From: Dermacentor variabilis
Taxonomy: Eukaryota > Arthropoda > Arachnida > Ixodida > Ixodidae
DNA: 64,000 nucleotides
Reading direction: 5' to 3'
Assembly (NCBI RefSeq): GCF_050947875.1
Contig: NC_134572.1
Span: forward strand, 122,693,105-122,757,104
In this document: positions 35,218 through 46,004 of the stretch, in pieces
Layout of the letters: every line of letters starts with the position of its first letter
Position numbering within the stretch: position 1 is the stretch's first letter
Notes under the pieces: model-generated
Seen by the model: the letters and a program-made list of their open reading frames with translations, nothing else
What the model was told of the DNA's origin: nothing
The model's database searches: none
Made by a program: the position numbers and the translations under genes

Positions 35218-36125
35218 CCAAAAGTGCACCTATAAAACCGGAACCATAGCTCAGCGCCTTAGTTCAAAGCAATCTTAGCTCACAGGAATCATTACAATGT
35301 TATTTTGGGGGCTTTTGGTTGAAGTTCAATAAATGTCCCCTTGAAAAACAATTTCTACAATATGGCCTGCTACAAGTGAAATTCAAGCATTAACTTTGAT
35401 TCGCAAACAACTCCTGTCATGCGCGCTTCAGTTGTTGAAAGCTTTCAAGGATCGTAATCGCCTGCACAAAAGTATCACGAAATTTTCGTTACCCACGAAG
35501 TTGCGTTTCACATTCTATAGCAGCCAAAAGTGCAGCTATAATGCCTTATCCATAGCTCAGCGCCTTAGCTCAAAGCGACCTTAGTTCACAGGAATTATTA
35601 CGATGTTACTTACTTGGGCTTCCAGTTGAAGTTCAATCAAATGTCCCCTTGAAGAACAATTTTACAATGTGGCATACTACAAGTGAACTTCAAGCAATCA
35701 CTTTGATTCGCAAACAACTCTTTCTGGTGCGCTTCTGTTGTTGAAAGCTTTCAAGGGCCGTAATCGCTTGCACAAAAGTATCATGAAATTTTCGTCAGTC
35801 ACGAGGTTGCTATTTGACATTTTATAGCTCCCAAAACTGCAGATATTATGCCCTAACCATAGCTCAGCATCTTAGCTCCAAGCGCTCTTAGCTCACTGGA
35901 ATTATTATGATGTAACTTTCTTGGGCTTCCAGTTGAAGTTATATAAAATGTACCCTTGAAAAACAATTTCTGCATTGTGGCCTACTACAAATGAACTTCA
36001 AGCAATCACTTTCATTCAACAAACAACTCCTATCGGGTGCGCGTCTGTTGTTGAAAGCTTTCAATTGTTAATCGCCTGCACACAAAAAACCTTAATTAAA
36101 CTTTGATTGTTCATGAGAACGCTTA
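35218..36125. repeat. Tandem array of a ~306-bp unit, about 3 copies
   Basis: Units start at 35218, 35524 and 35831, each with CCAAAA(G/C)TGCA, giving periods of 306 and 307 bp. Shared internal phrases are CCATAGCTCAGC, TTGGGCTTCCAGTTGAAGTT, AATGTCCCCTTGAA and GTTGTTGAAAGCTTTCAA. By eye the copies are roughly 80-90% identical. The third copy decays after about 36090. No ORF crosses the units. It is either a small satellite array or a local triplication. Confidence 0.92.
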
Positions 36126-38689
36126 TTGGAAATGCGTAAACATTGCGTCAAGGCAAACGATAAAGAAAGATAACCACTTCGGCAATTCCTTCTGCTTTGA
36201 ACTCGTTTATTGCGATAGCAGCATTCTCCTGCGGCGAAAACCACTATTTATATTTATTTGCCCGCTTCTTCCTCAAATAACTGGTTTCACCTACTATAGA
36301 GAACTGGAAAAGTACCCAGTAGTCATTGGGCGGTTTGTGAAGGGAAGGAATACGGTAGTACAAAACTGTAATAACTTGAAGTATATAAAAAAACTGTTTA
36401 TTGTCATGTTTATTAGGTATATTTGCGTGATAGTACGGAAAAATATATTATGAATTCAATGAAAAATGTTGAACTTTTTTCTTTGTGATATATGCCAATT
36501 CCATTCTTTATGAGATATTAATGAATGCTTTTACGTTTGAACTATATAATACATGGCAATATTTTAGGACCCTCAGATTTCCTGCGCCTAATTAGGCTTG
36601 ATTTACTTAAGTGAAATGTATAGGATTATAGAACATTTTATTCACAGCAGTTGGGCAGAGGCCTCATGCTAATCGTTATTTTGAAGGTCCGCCGGGGGAT
36701 TAACGAACTGCTTAGCGGAAACGTCTACTACGACCGATGTCACTAGTGAAGTGACGCAGTACGACCTACGAGATTTTAGTGGTGCGATTTTCCTGCTGCT
36801 CGCAGTGCTGTTATACGTACAGAACCTTTTGGCGGCTGTGTATCCTGTGAGCTATTGCGTAAAAATTTATGCCGTTGCCACTTTGAAGTCACAACCATCA
36901 ATTATGTTTCGGATGGTTTCAACGTCGTTTTTAACCAACTACCTTATTGTCGGAGCACGCTCTAAAGTTGGTATGCGCCATGTTGGAGGTTTATTGTCAT
37001 CATTCTCATGTATGCATTCCTTGTGCCACCAACGCTGGTTTTACAAACATGAGAACGAATAACTGCCCACAAACACACCACCATCTAGTGACGAACCATA
37101 TCTATGCGGTGCACATTGTATAATTTTCGTTCACTACAATACTACTTGTTCTGGCATCCGAAATGCATGCACAAACGTCACGGCTTTCAGAGTGTTTGTG
37201 AGGCACACAGCTTTGCACTAATTGCCAATTACAGGTATTGCGCGATTTGTTAGCCCGTTCGACTCACAAATGCACACTACTTCACTGACCATGGTGGATA
37301 AATTATATTTTTCTTCAAGCAGTGGCTATAAAGAAGCAGGGGATAATGAGGTGGCCTGAGTAAAAAAAAAATGGCTTCGTGCTTTCGTCAGCGCAACCGA
37401 ATTCATGGACGTACGGGACGGGAAGACAAGGCAAACTCAATTTCGTGCACTTAAGGGCTGTTGCAGTAACCATTAGTGTCCTGCAGATCTTAATTTCCCC
37501 ATAAAATACCGAAACACATTGAGTTCACTGTCCATTGATATCAGCATCTTATGGCAATTTTTTTTTCTTCCAGTGCATTTCTGCATAACTGCGTATATCA
37601 ATAACTTGTTCAAGGGCCTAAAGTCTCAGATTGTCGCCGAAGGGTTCGCTTTTAAAAGACACATTAATTCAAAAATAAACTTATGAATTGATGTTTAGGT
37701 TACATATATTTAACTTAAGTTTTTTACCACTTTCTTACTTCAACGGAAACGAATTAAAACAACAGGGTCTTATGCATTGGCTAACGAATCTGCAATGTTT
37801 ACGTCTGTTGTTATTATCCTGCTTCCAGAAAAGAAAAAAAAGGACGAATGATGAACATGGAAGAAAATACAACAATGTAATACTTGCAGCCGGCACCTGT
37901 AGCATTACATTAAACAAATGGATTGAAGGTTATCTGCCGCCTCGTGGTAGATGTTAAAGGGCATAAGGAGCAAATTTTGAAAGAGCTTCTTGCCTTTGAC
38001 AGATATTCATACCTTAAAATTGAGTAGCCTAATAATCATAATGAGACCTCCTGATAATTGCCAGGAATGTCCGAATATTCTTAGACAGTTATACGGGAAT
38101 CGCACATGGAATATGACGTCCATGACTCGAAACCGTCGCATTTGCCACGAACGCCTCAAGCCCCCATTCAAGTATCTCTGTTCACTTGTAGGTGGAATGA
38201 AGAGGAAAGCGGTAACTAGAGGAGTTTAGTGAAGTCAGTTATATAACACACGCTCGAGGGAAACATGCTATGCGAAATTTTCAATGTTGCTACGTATAAC
38301 ACCGCTTAGACGTCACTGGCTAATCCATCACCCGAGACAGAAAAGAAGAAATTCTTACCGGACACCAAGTGGCGCAGTGTATAGAACACATTGTTGACGC
38401 AAAGTTTGCCAAATGCATCGAAGGGCCGATATGGAGAACTCTGCAGTGTGTGCTCTCCACTCGAGAGCAGTTACACATGCTCATAAGCGGTATATCACTC
38501 GTACTGGTTCTCCCATTGAACAACGTTTCACACGGTGGTCCGAAGGAAAAGCACGGCATTCGGTGCCGTTGCCGGACCGGTATTCATGAGGAAAATCTGA
38601 CGAAAAAAATGCCGACTTGGTACCTATACAGAGGCCATGGTGGTAGAACAGAGATATCAAATATTTAATAGCGCGAATCAGTGAGAAAG
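36126..38689. other. No gene seen
   Basis: AT-rich non-coding DNA. The longest frames (116 codons at 36103-36453; 99 codons at 38369-38668) have no recognisable domain. No repeat family was recognised. Confidence 0.5.
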
Positions 38690-39222
38690 CGTTCTCTCTT
38701 CACCGAAGGCGGGTGGCCTCCTCGGTCCAGGTAGCCATGGGCCCTTGCTGCTTCCCTGGCCCGGTTCACCAGGTTTCGCTATTGCTCCAAGCCTAGGGCC
38801 ACGAGCATGGCCGCCCAAGATTCTTGGCGACCTTTTTCTGTGCTTTTGTTTTCAGTTCATGGGTAAGCTTCTTGATTGTTGGGTTCAGCAAGATTAGGGC
38901 ACTCCATCACCATGTAACAAAGGCTGTCCGGTGCTCCGCAGGGCAAGCAAAAGTATGAGAAACGGATCGGCTGCATTCTGTGCATTATAATGCCGTGTAA
39001 CTAGGAGTTTGTTTGAATACGCCACAGAGCAAATGTCTCTTCTCTGGTTAGACCGGGGTGCGATGAGGGGCATACCCTTGTTCCAAATTTGTAATGCTGC
39101 AAGAAATTCGAACATTCTTGGGGAATATTCTCTGACCTCGTCGCCTTTCGGAACCCCTCTGGTAGGAAAGCCCGGCTTGTATGATCTCGGGCAGCGGCGT
39201 GTGCCGCTTCGTTTGTCACATC
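38690..39222 (-). pseudogene. LINE C-terminal remnant with RNase H end
   Basis: The minus strand reads TNEAAHAAARDHTSRAF, then LTREETFALWRIQTNS, and after a stop CLPCGAPDSLCYMVMECPN, finishing with LVNRAREAARAHGYLD. This is the RNase H tail plus Cys-rich segment typical of tick I-clade-like LINEs; the EAAHAAAR block is the RNase H helix. Stops interrupt it and everything upstream is missing. Its 5' edge abuts a tRNA-derived SINE at about 39223. Clade placement is from memory. Confidence 0.8.
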
Positions 39223-39445
39223 ATAGGAAGCCAACCAACACTAACACCAAGGACAACATAGGGGAAATTACTTGCGCTTAATAAATGAAAATAAGGCGAC
39301 GATAAGTTACTGGATATTAAAGTGGATGAAAAAACAACTTGCCGAAGGTGGGAACAGAACCCACAACCTTTGCATTTCGCGGTTGTGGGTTCGCCTTCGC
39401 ATTTCGCGGTTGTGGGTTCGGTTCCCACTTGCGGCAAGTTGTTTG
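39223..39445 (-). mobile_element. tRNA-derived SINE fragment rearranged into a hairpin
   Basis: It shares CATAGGAAGCCAACCAACAC, CCAAGGACAACATAGGGGAA and AAGTGGATGAAAAAACAACT with the element at 45183-45676, so it is the same family, with its tRNA-like head toward the right. At the head, arms 39334-39368 and 39408-39442 are inverted copies (32 of 35 positions). They carry GGTTGTGGGTTCGGTTCCCA-type T-arm sequence in both orientations. Between them the segment GCATTTCGCGGTTGTGGGTT is itself duplicated. The rest of the body is missing. Confidence 0.75.
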
Positions 39446-42400
39446 CGATGCGATGAGGCAAAGCACGTTTTACAGAGCACGCATTGCTCAACCGTTCACA
39501 AGAAGAGCTTTAAGTCTAGGCTTAGATTCTTTAGTCTCGTATTGCTTGGAAATGCCATCCCTGAACTTCCTTTCAAAGGCGAGGACTTTCCACTACTACA
39601 GCTCATTCATTAAAATGGCGTTTACGTGCACCTAAATCGCAAGATACTCAGTTATGATTCATTTGAATGTTACACCTTAACTAAGTATACGAAATTCATT
39701 TCGGCACTATTGTAGGCAGTGATTCTCCTAGGTCGTAGTATGTCTCAATGGTTAGAAAGGAAGCTGCAAGGCGATTCAACGCTCAGTTAAAGTCTATGAC
39801 AAACATTGTCTACCCATGCAAGTTATGGGTGACAATCGGTTCTATGAACCGCAAGATTGCTTGTCGTGCGACAATGTCTGATAAACTTCAACTCGAGGTT
39901 GAATCGCCTTGTAAATTTTTGTCACCAGCTGTCATCACAATCGTCATCTTCATCACTGCCATCATCATCATCACCACCACAATCATCATCGGTATGGTCA
40001 TCACGTACACAGCGGCCAAAGTGCCAAATACACAGTAGCCCATACCCAGTAGACCCAGTGGACCCAGTGGAACATAAATTTAGGCTGTGCTATCGTCCTT
40101 ATCAGCCTATGAAGAAGGTCAGAAACAAATTAGTAGCAGACATATGAGATATGGAAAAGTGGTGGTAACATTTGGCGGCAAGTGGCCAAGGAAAACATCC
40201 CTTTCAAAGAGTTTAATATGGTGTTGCACATGCTTTAGTAGCAGTGGGCACTAAGTCACATGTCCAATGAGGCTAGGATGCCAAAAAAAGTGCGTTTTAA
40301 AGTTGGCTCAACGTTCAACACTCCCCTTTTCTACGTTTCTCAAGAAATAAAGTGCCTTTCATTGCCCCATACACAAATATTTACACTTTTGTATGCAATC
40401 TACGGTGAAATGAACTTGTATATTTGTACTTACCTTCACGCAAAAAAAAAGATGTATCACACACAAAAGATCACACAAAAGATGTAAAAGATATATGCGG
40501 GTTACCTTGAGCAACTACATTAAAGAAAGCTAAACGCATTAAAATGGTACCCCATAGACAACTTCGCAGACACGAACAGGAGGATGCAAGCTTCTGGCTT
40601 TCTTCATAGAAACAGAGCTGCCGAGAAAGACAAGAGTGAGCTGCAGTAGTGGTAACACTGCGATAATACCCGGTTGTACGGGGACGGGATGATGCACCTA
40701 CGCATTTTTGATGCCAATGCCATTCGATGCTTTTCGCGTTTGTGAGTAGCCACTTTAGACGCTCCGCCCGCTTGTCCACAAGGGGAATGTAAGCTCGCCG
40801 AAAGGCATGAGCATCGCGAAAAGGCATCCCTACAAAATATCGGCCCTGCAGTAGTAACCTGTGTTTCGCTGGTATCACCGCGCTACTCCGGCTCACTATT
40901 GCCTTTCTTGTCAGCTGTTTTTATGAGAAACGTCGGAAGCATGCCTGTTTGGTTACAGAAAAGCGTTCTATGGAGCACAATTTTTATAGTATTTAGCTTT
41001 CTTTAGGAAGAAACCACAATTTTGTCGTGCCCAGCTGTTCAGAGCAGTGCAACATAGCTGTAGACACTACACGTCGATACGGCGGAATCATGCAGTGTTG
41101 TTCTCGTGTTGCAATGCGATACCACAGGGTGGCATGGAGGTGAGTGAAGGGCATTCTTCCCTCATGAAAGCTATCGTTCGGAAACGATGTCGCTGAGACC
41201 CGAGTCCAAAAAGCAGACGCTGTCATTGGATACGTTGATACCTGAGGCCATCGCAGAGGAGGCATAACGTTTTTATGTGGTACTTGAGAAGCTAGATACC
41301 GATGATGTTGCTGGTTCCTGCGTACGGCTGAGGCATGTAGGTGTCGTGAACCTAGGTGTCGCAGGGGAGCGCCAGGACAAGAGGACCACCGTAGCAGGCT
41401 TCTCGAACAGCAATACACGTGCCATGATCGCACATCTAGCACACGCCGCCCTACATTATATGTTCCTCGTCTTTCGCGGCCGAGAGCGCCGACCTCAACG
41501 TCCCCGCGTGGCGCCGTCGGCGGGCGCTACAGAGGTAAGGGGAGCGCCATCCATAGCACATTGTGCAGCATAAAGCCTAAAGTAACCAACTTCATAGCAT
41601 GCTATGCGCATTCTTTGAGAGCAACCATGGTTAGTTTCTCATAAATGTTTGATTAACGCCAGTGCAATGCATTACAATCAACTTTTCGTTTTCACCTTTC
41701 AACTTTGGTAATAGGGGGCTTATTCTATCTCTCGGTATGCTTCGGTACTTTGGATTTCGTCAAATGCGCGTTCATAATTTGTATGTTGGCTCATGTGTGA
41801 GTCCTCTTCAGGATAAATTAGACGCGAAAACCTCAAGAAAGTGTACTTCCGAAATTCTGCTCGTTCACATAATCACCTTTACAACCGTATCGTATACTAG
41901 CTTCGGCGTGGCGTAACCTAAATATTTTGACTTCACAGCGAGTCGGGGCTGTGCGAGTCAGGCCCGTGCTGTCCAAACACGTCATTAATTTAAACAGATT
42001 TCAAACATGTTGTTGCCCTCTGCCTGACAGCATAGCACCCCTAATGATCCCACTGGCATGGTGACCACCTGGCAAGTATGGTATATGTACAAAAGGGATA
42101 ATTTCTTTAAAGCAAAGCTCTTTAAGTGAACCTTCGCCGACGTTCCTGACTGTTTGAACTGGCTGGGTAAGCGCACACGCACGACAGCACTACCTTTCTA
42201 AGGAGTTACTCAATGACAAAGCAATTGATACGTAAATATGCGCATTACAAGAAGTATACGTCCTCAAGCACACAATTATTTTAATATCGTAAACATTTCT
42301 GACCTTGCTTTGTCTACTTCGCCTACAGTTAGGTTACAATCGCACATGTACACCTATTTCGGTCGTGAGAACGCCAGCTTTCTCTCTTACAGGTTATGGC

Positions 42401-43251
42401 GGCCTGCTGATGATGATTATTATTTCAAGCTGTGGCTCAAGCCCGCAACAGGGATTTACCAAAAAAAGTAAATGGGTGGTACATTTAAAATAAATATGTA
42501 GAAATCAATAAATATTATCAAATTTAGGAGTAGTCACATTGCCTAGCAAGCGAGCGTGAAAGCGCATGCGTGTGCATTTGTTTTCTTTATGCCAAAAGCG
42601 CAAACATTAAATCTGAAAATTTATCGCATTTCGTGACCACTTCAAGACAGGTTCGTTTCACGAATATCCGAAATGTGGGTTGGATCGGCATAATTCTTTT
42701 TTTGTACACCGGGCAGTATGGTTTTACGCAAGGACTGTATGGTCGGCCGGAGAATTCAGGCTTTAACGTGTTACTCAGCGAACGGAAGAGGGAAGGCAAT
42801 TGAAAGTATGACGATCAGTGGTGATCAAGGTACAAACAAGATTCACTGTACAATTAATCTTTTTCTATATCTCGTCTACAGAAGGCTAATGTGGCTAGGC
42901 AGTTGCCTAGCAACAGCGAATGTCACTGTAGCTACACAGCTACGTAGCCTTGCTGTGTAGCAGGGTGACATAGGGAGGTCAACTGTGAAGTAACAGGGAC
43001 CAGAATGCATGATCTCTTCATCTGGCAGCACATGCTCGGATAATCTTTTTCGTACAAACTGCCTGCGGTAGATCCCAAGGGAGTCTCGCCAAGTAAATCG
43101 CACCCGCGCTATAAGCATTTGATCAGGAGGTACCTAGGCTGCGGCGTGTATTATGAATGCCGCCCCCAACCTAGGAACCGCCGTGTATTATGAACGCCTG
43201 GCAGACACAGATACCACCTTAATTGTCATGAACTTCACATCTGTCCATTAT
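39446..43251. other. No gene seen
   Basis: Mostly unique non-coding DNA. Small items are an ATC-rich run (39937-40000), a GGACCCAGT duplication near 40045-40070, and a 52-bp imperfect hairpin (42920-42971). A pair of GCC(G)GTGTATTATGAA(T/C)GCC phrases lies at 43144-43198. The longest minus-strand frames (141 and 149 codons) have no domain. Confidence 0.5.
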
Positions 43252-43261
43252 CCGGACAAAT

Positions 43262-43295
<34 letters not shown>

Positions 43296-43301
43296 GCCTG
43301 G

Positions 43302-45201
43302 TTACGCCCACTGCAGGGCAAAGGCCTCTCCCATACTTCTCCAACTAGCCCGGTCATGTACTAATTGTGGCCATGTTGTCCCTGCAAACTTCTTAATCTC
43401 ATCCGCCCACACAACTTTCTGCCGCCCCCTGCTACGCTTCCCTTCCCTTGGCATCCAGTCCGTAGCCCCTAATGACCATCGGTTATCTTCCCTCCTCTTT
43501 ACTTGTCCTGCCCATGCCCATTTCTTTTTCTTGATTTCAACTATGATGTCATTAACTCGTGTTTGTTCCCTCACCCAATCTGCTCTTTTCTTATCCCTTA
43601 ACGTTACACCCATAATTTTTCTTTCCATATCCCGTTGCGTCGTCCCCAATTTAAGTACAACCCTTTTCGTAAGCCTTCAGGTTTCTGCCCCATACCTGAG
43701 TACGAGTAAGACACCGCTGTTATACACTTTTTTTTAGGGATAATGGCAACATGCTGTTCATGACCTGAGAATGCCTGCCGAACGGACCTTAGCCCATACT
43801 CATTCTTCTGATTATTGCAGTATCATGATCCGGATCCGCGGTCACTACCTGCCCTAAGTAGATGTATTCCATTACCACTTTCAGTGCCTCGCTACCTATC
43901 GTAAATTGCTGTTCTCTTCCCGAGACTGTTAAACATTACTTTAGTTTTCTGCAGATTAATTTTCGGTATGTTTGAGGTCCGGTATGTTTCAGGCCATGAG
44001 GCATTGTGTATACAGTGTGACCAGTTTTTCTAGAACAATGTGCCCAGCATCCTTCAACAAATCTGCTGTTACATGATCCTCCCCAGCTGCCTTCCCCCTT
44101 TGCATAGCTCCCAAGGCGTTCTTTACTTCTTCCGGCATTATTGTGGGATTTCAAATTCCTCTAGACTATTCTCTCTCACAGTATCTTCGTCAGTGCCACT
44201 GGTACTGTATAAATCTCTATAGAACTCCTCAGCCACTTGAACTATCTCATTCATATTAGTAATGGTATTGCCGGCTTTGTCTCTTAAAGCATACATCTGA
44301 TTCTTGCTTATACCTAGTTTCTTCTTCACTGTCTTTAGGCTTCCTCCGTTACTGAGAGCATGTTCAATTCTCTCCATATTACAGTTCCTTATGTATGCTG
44401 TCTTAAGCCTGTTGATTAACTTAGAAAGTTCGGCCAGTTCTATTCTAGCTGTAGGGTTAGAGGCTTTCATACATTGGCGTTTCTTGATCAGATCTTTCGT
44501 CTCGTGCGATAGCTTACTGGTATCCTGCCTAACGGAGTTACCACCGACTTCTATTGCACACTCCTAATGATGCCCATAAAATTGTCGTTCATTGCTTCAG
44601 CACTAAGGTCCTCTTTCTGAGTTAAAGCCGAATACCTGTTCTGTACCTTGATCCGGAATTCCTCTAGTTTCCCTCTTACCGCTAACTCATTTATTGGCTT
44701 CTTATGCACCAGTTTCTTCCGTTCCCTCCTCAAGTCTATGCTAATTCGAGTTCTTACCATCCTATGGTCACTGCAGTGCACCTTGCCGAGCACGTGCACA
44801 TCTAGTATGATGCCAGGGTTAGCCCAGAGTATGAAGTCTATTTCATTTCTAGTCTCGCCATTCGTGCTCCTCCAGGTCTACTTTCGGCTATCACGCTTGC
44901 GGAAGAAGGTATTCATTATCCGCATATTATTCTGTTCTGCAAACTCTACTAGTAATTCTCCCCTGCCATTCCTAGAGCCTATGCCATATTCCCCCATTGA
45001 ATTGTCTCCAGCTTGCTTCTTGCCTACCTTGGCGTTGATGTCGCCCATCAGTATAGTGTATTTTGTTTTGACTTTACCCATCGCCGATTCCACGTCCTCA
45101 TAGAAGCTTTCGACTTCCTGGCCATCATGACTGGATGTAGGGGCGTAGACCTGTACGACCTTCCATTTGTACCTCTTATTAATCTTACCATAAGAAGCCA
45201 A
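43302..45201 (-). pseudogene. Broken RTE endonuclease/RT ORF
   Basis: Open fragments align to the intact protein in order. 45201-44878 holds VVQVYAPTSSHD, then ILMGDINAKVGKK of the endonuclease (Asn of MGDFN changed to MGDIN). 44799-44551 holds VHCSDHRMVRT, 44470-44138 the linker, and 43649-43302 the C-terminus from ERKIMGVTLRDKKRADWV to ALQWA. The catalytic RT segment with FADD is deleted between about 43960 and 44020. It cannot make a working enzyme. Confidence 0.92.
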
Positions 45202-45676
45202 TAAACTCAGATACCAAGGACAACATAGGGGAAATTACTTGTGCTTAAAAAAAATTAAATAAAGAAACGATAAATTGATGGAAATTAAAGTGGATGAAAG
45301 AACAACTTGCCTCAGGTGGGAACCGAACCCACAACCTTCGCATTTCGCGTGCGATGCTCTACCAAGTGGGCTACCGCGGCGCTGTTTCCCCATCCGCTTT
45401 CTTCGGTATTTATGTGTCCAAGTGAAACCCTAGGAGTGTTAGCCAGCGCCGCCACTCACAGACCTTGGCGGCGGACGTGGAACGCCCTTTTTGCCGCAGG
45501 CGTCACGAGAATGTGATCTTTTTGGGTGAAGGCAACTGGTCAATAAACCCACATATGCTACCTTAAGGCATCCTTGTAGCCGCATTCGAGACCCTCGTTA
45601 TCTAATAAACGAGAAGAAAGGGGGTTAACCGAAGGGCCCAGTTTTTATTAGTCATATCATAAGAAGCCAACAAACA
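45183..45676 (-). mobile_element. 494-bp tRNA-headed element nested in RTE copy 2
   Basis: It splits the LINE, with a 10-bp TSD (CTCTTATTAA at 45173-45182, CTCTTGTTAA at 45677-45686). On the minus strand a tRNA-like head (about 45380-45306) shows a perfect 5-bp T-stem GTGGG/CCCAC with loop TTCGGTT. It also shows a perfect 5-bp anticodon-type stem TCGCA/TGCGA. Both ends carry near-identical 18-bp direct repeats, CATAAGAAGCCAA(T/C)AAAC, at 45189-45206 and 45658-45675. No ORF. It is SINE-like in its head but has short terminal direct repeats, as if one unit of a tandem or circular form was inserted. Confidence 0.85.
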
Positions 45677-46004
45677 CTCTTGTTAAGTTTCACAACAAGA
45701 CCTGCCACTCTCTCGTTAATGCTATAGAATTCCTGTATGTTACGAGCTATATCCTTATTAATCAGGAATCCCACTCCTAGTTCTCGTCTCTCCGCTAAGC
45801 CCCGGTAGCACAGGGCGTGCCCGCTTTTACCACTGTATATGCTTCTTCTGTCCCCCTAACCTCACTGAGCCCTATTATATCCCATTTACTACCCTCTAAT
45901 TCCTGAAATAACACTGCTAGACTCGCCTCACTAGATAACGTTCTAACGTTAAACGTTGCCAGGTTCAAATTCCTATGGCGGCCTGTCCGGAGCCGGACAA
46001 ATAT

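Larger units (their letters stand above)
43264..45992 (-). mobile_element. RTE LINE copy 2, 5'-truncated, with nested insertion
   Basis: The 12-bp TSD CCGGACAAATAT flanks the copy at 43252-43263 and 45993-46004. On the plus strand it starts with an (ATC)n tail and ends with the complement of the leader sequence found at about 14909 in the intact copy, so it is 5'-truncated. The RT core corresponding to about 16405-17078 of the intact copy is missing. A 494-bp element is inserted at 45183-45676. Frameshifts and stops break the rest, so it is dead. Confidence 0.93.

Noticed and set aside
39930..40010. ATC-rich run as the tail of another RTE LINE
   Set aside because: No LINE 3' sequence follows on either side, unlike the tails at 17746 and 43264.
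45305..45380. Possible genuine tRNA gene on the minus strand
   Set aside because: The acceptor stem does not pair well, U33 is replaced by G, and the sequence is embedded in a mobile element with a TSD. It is a SINE head.
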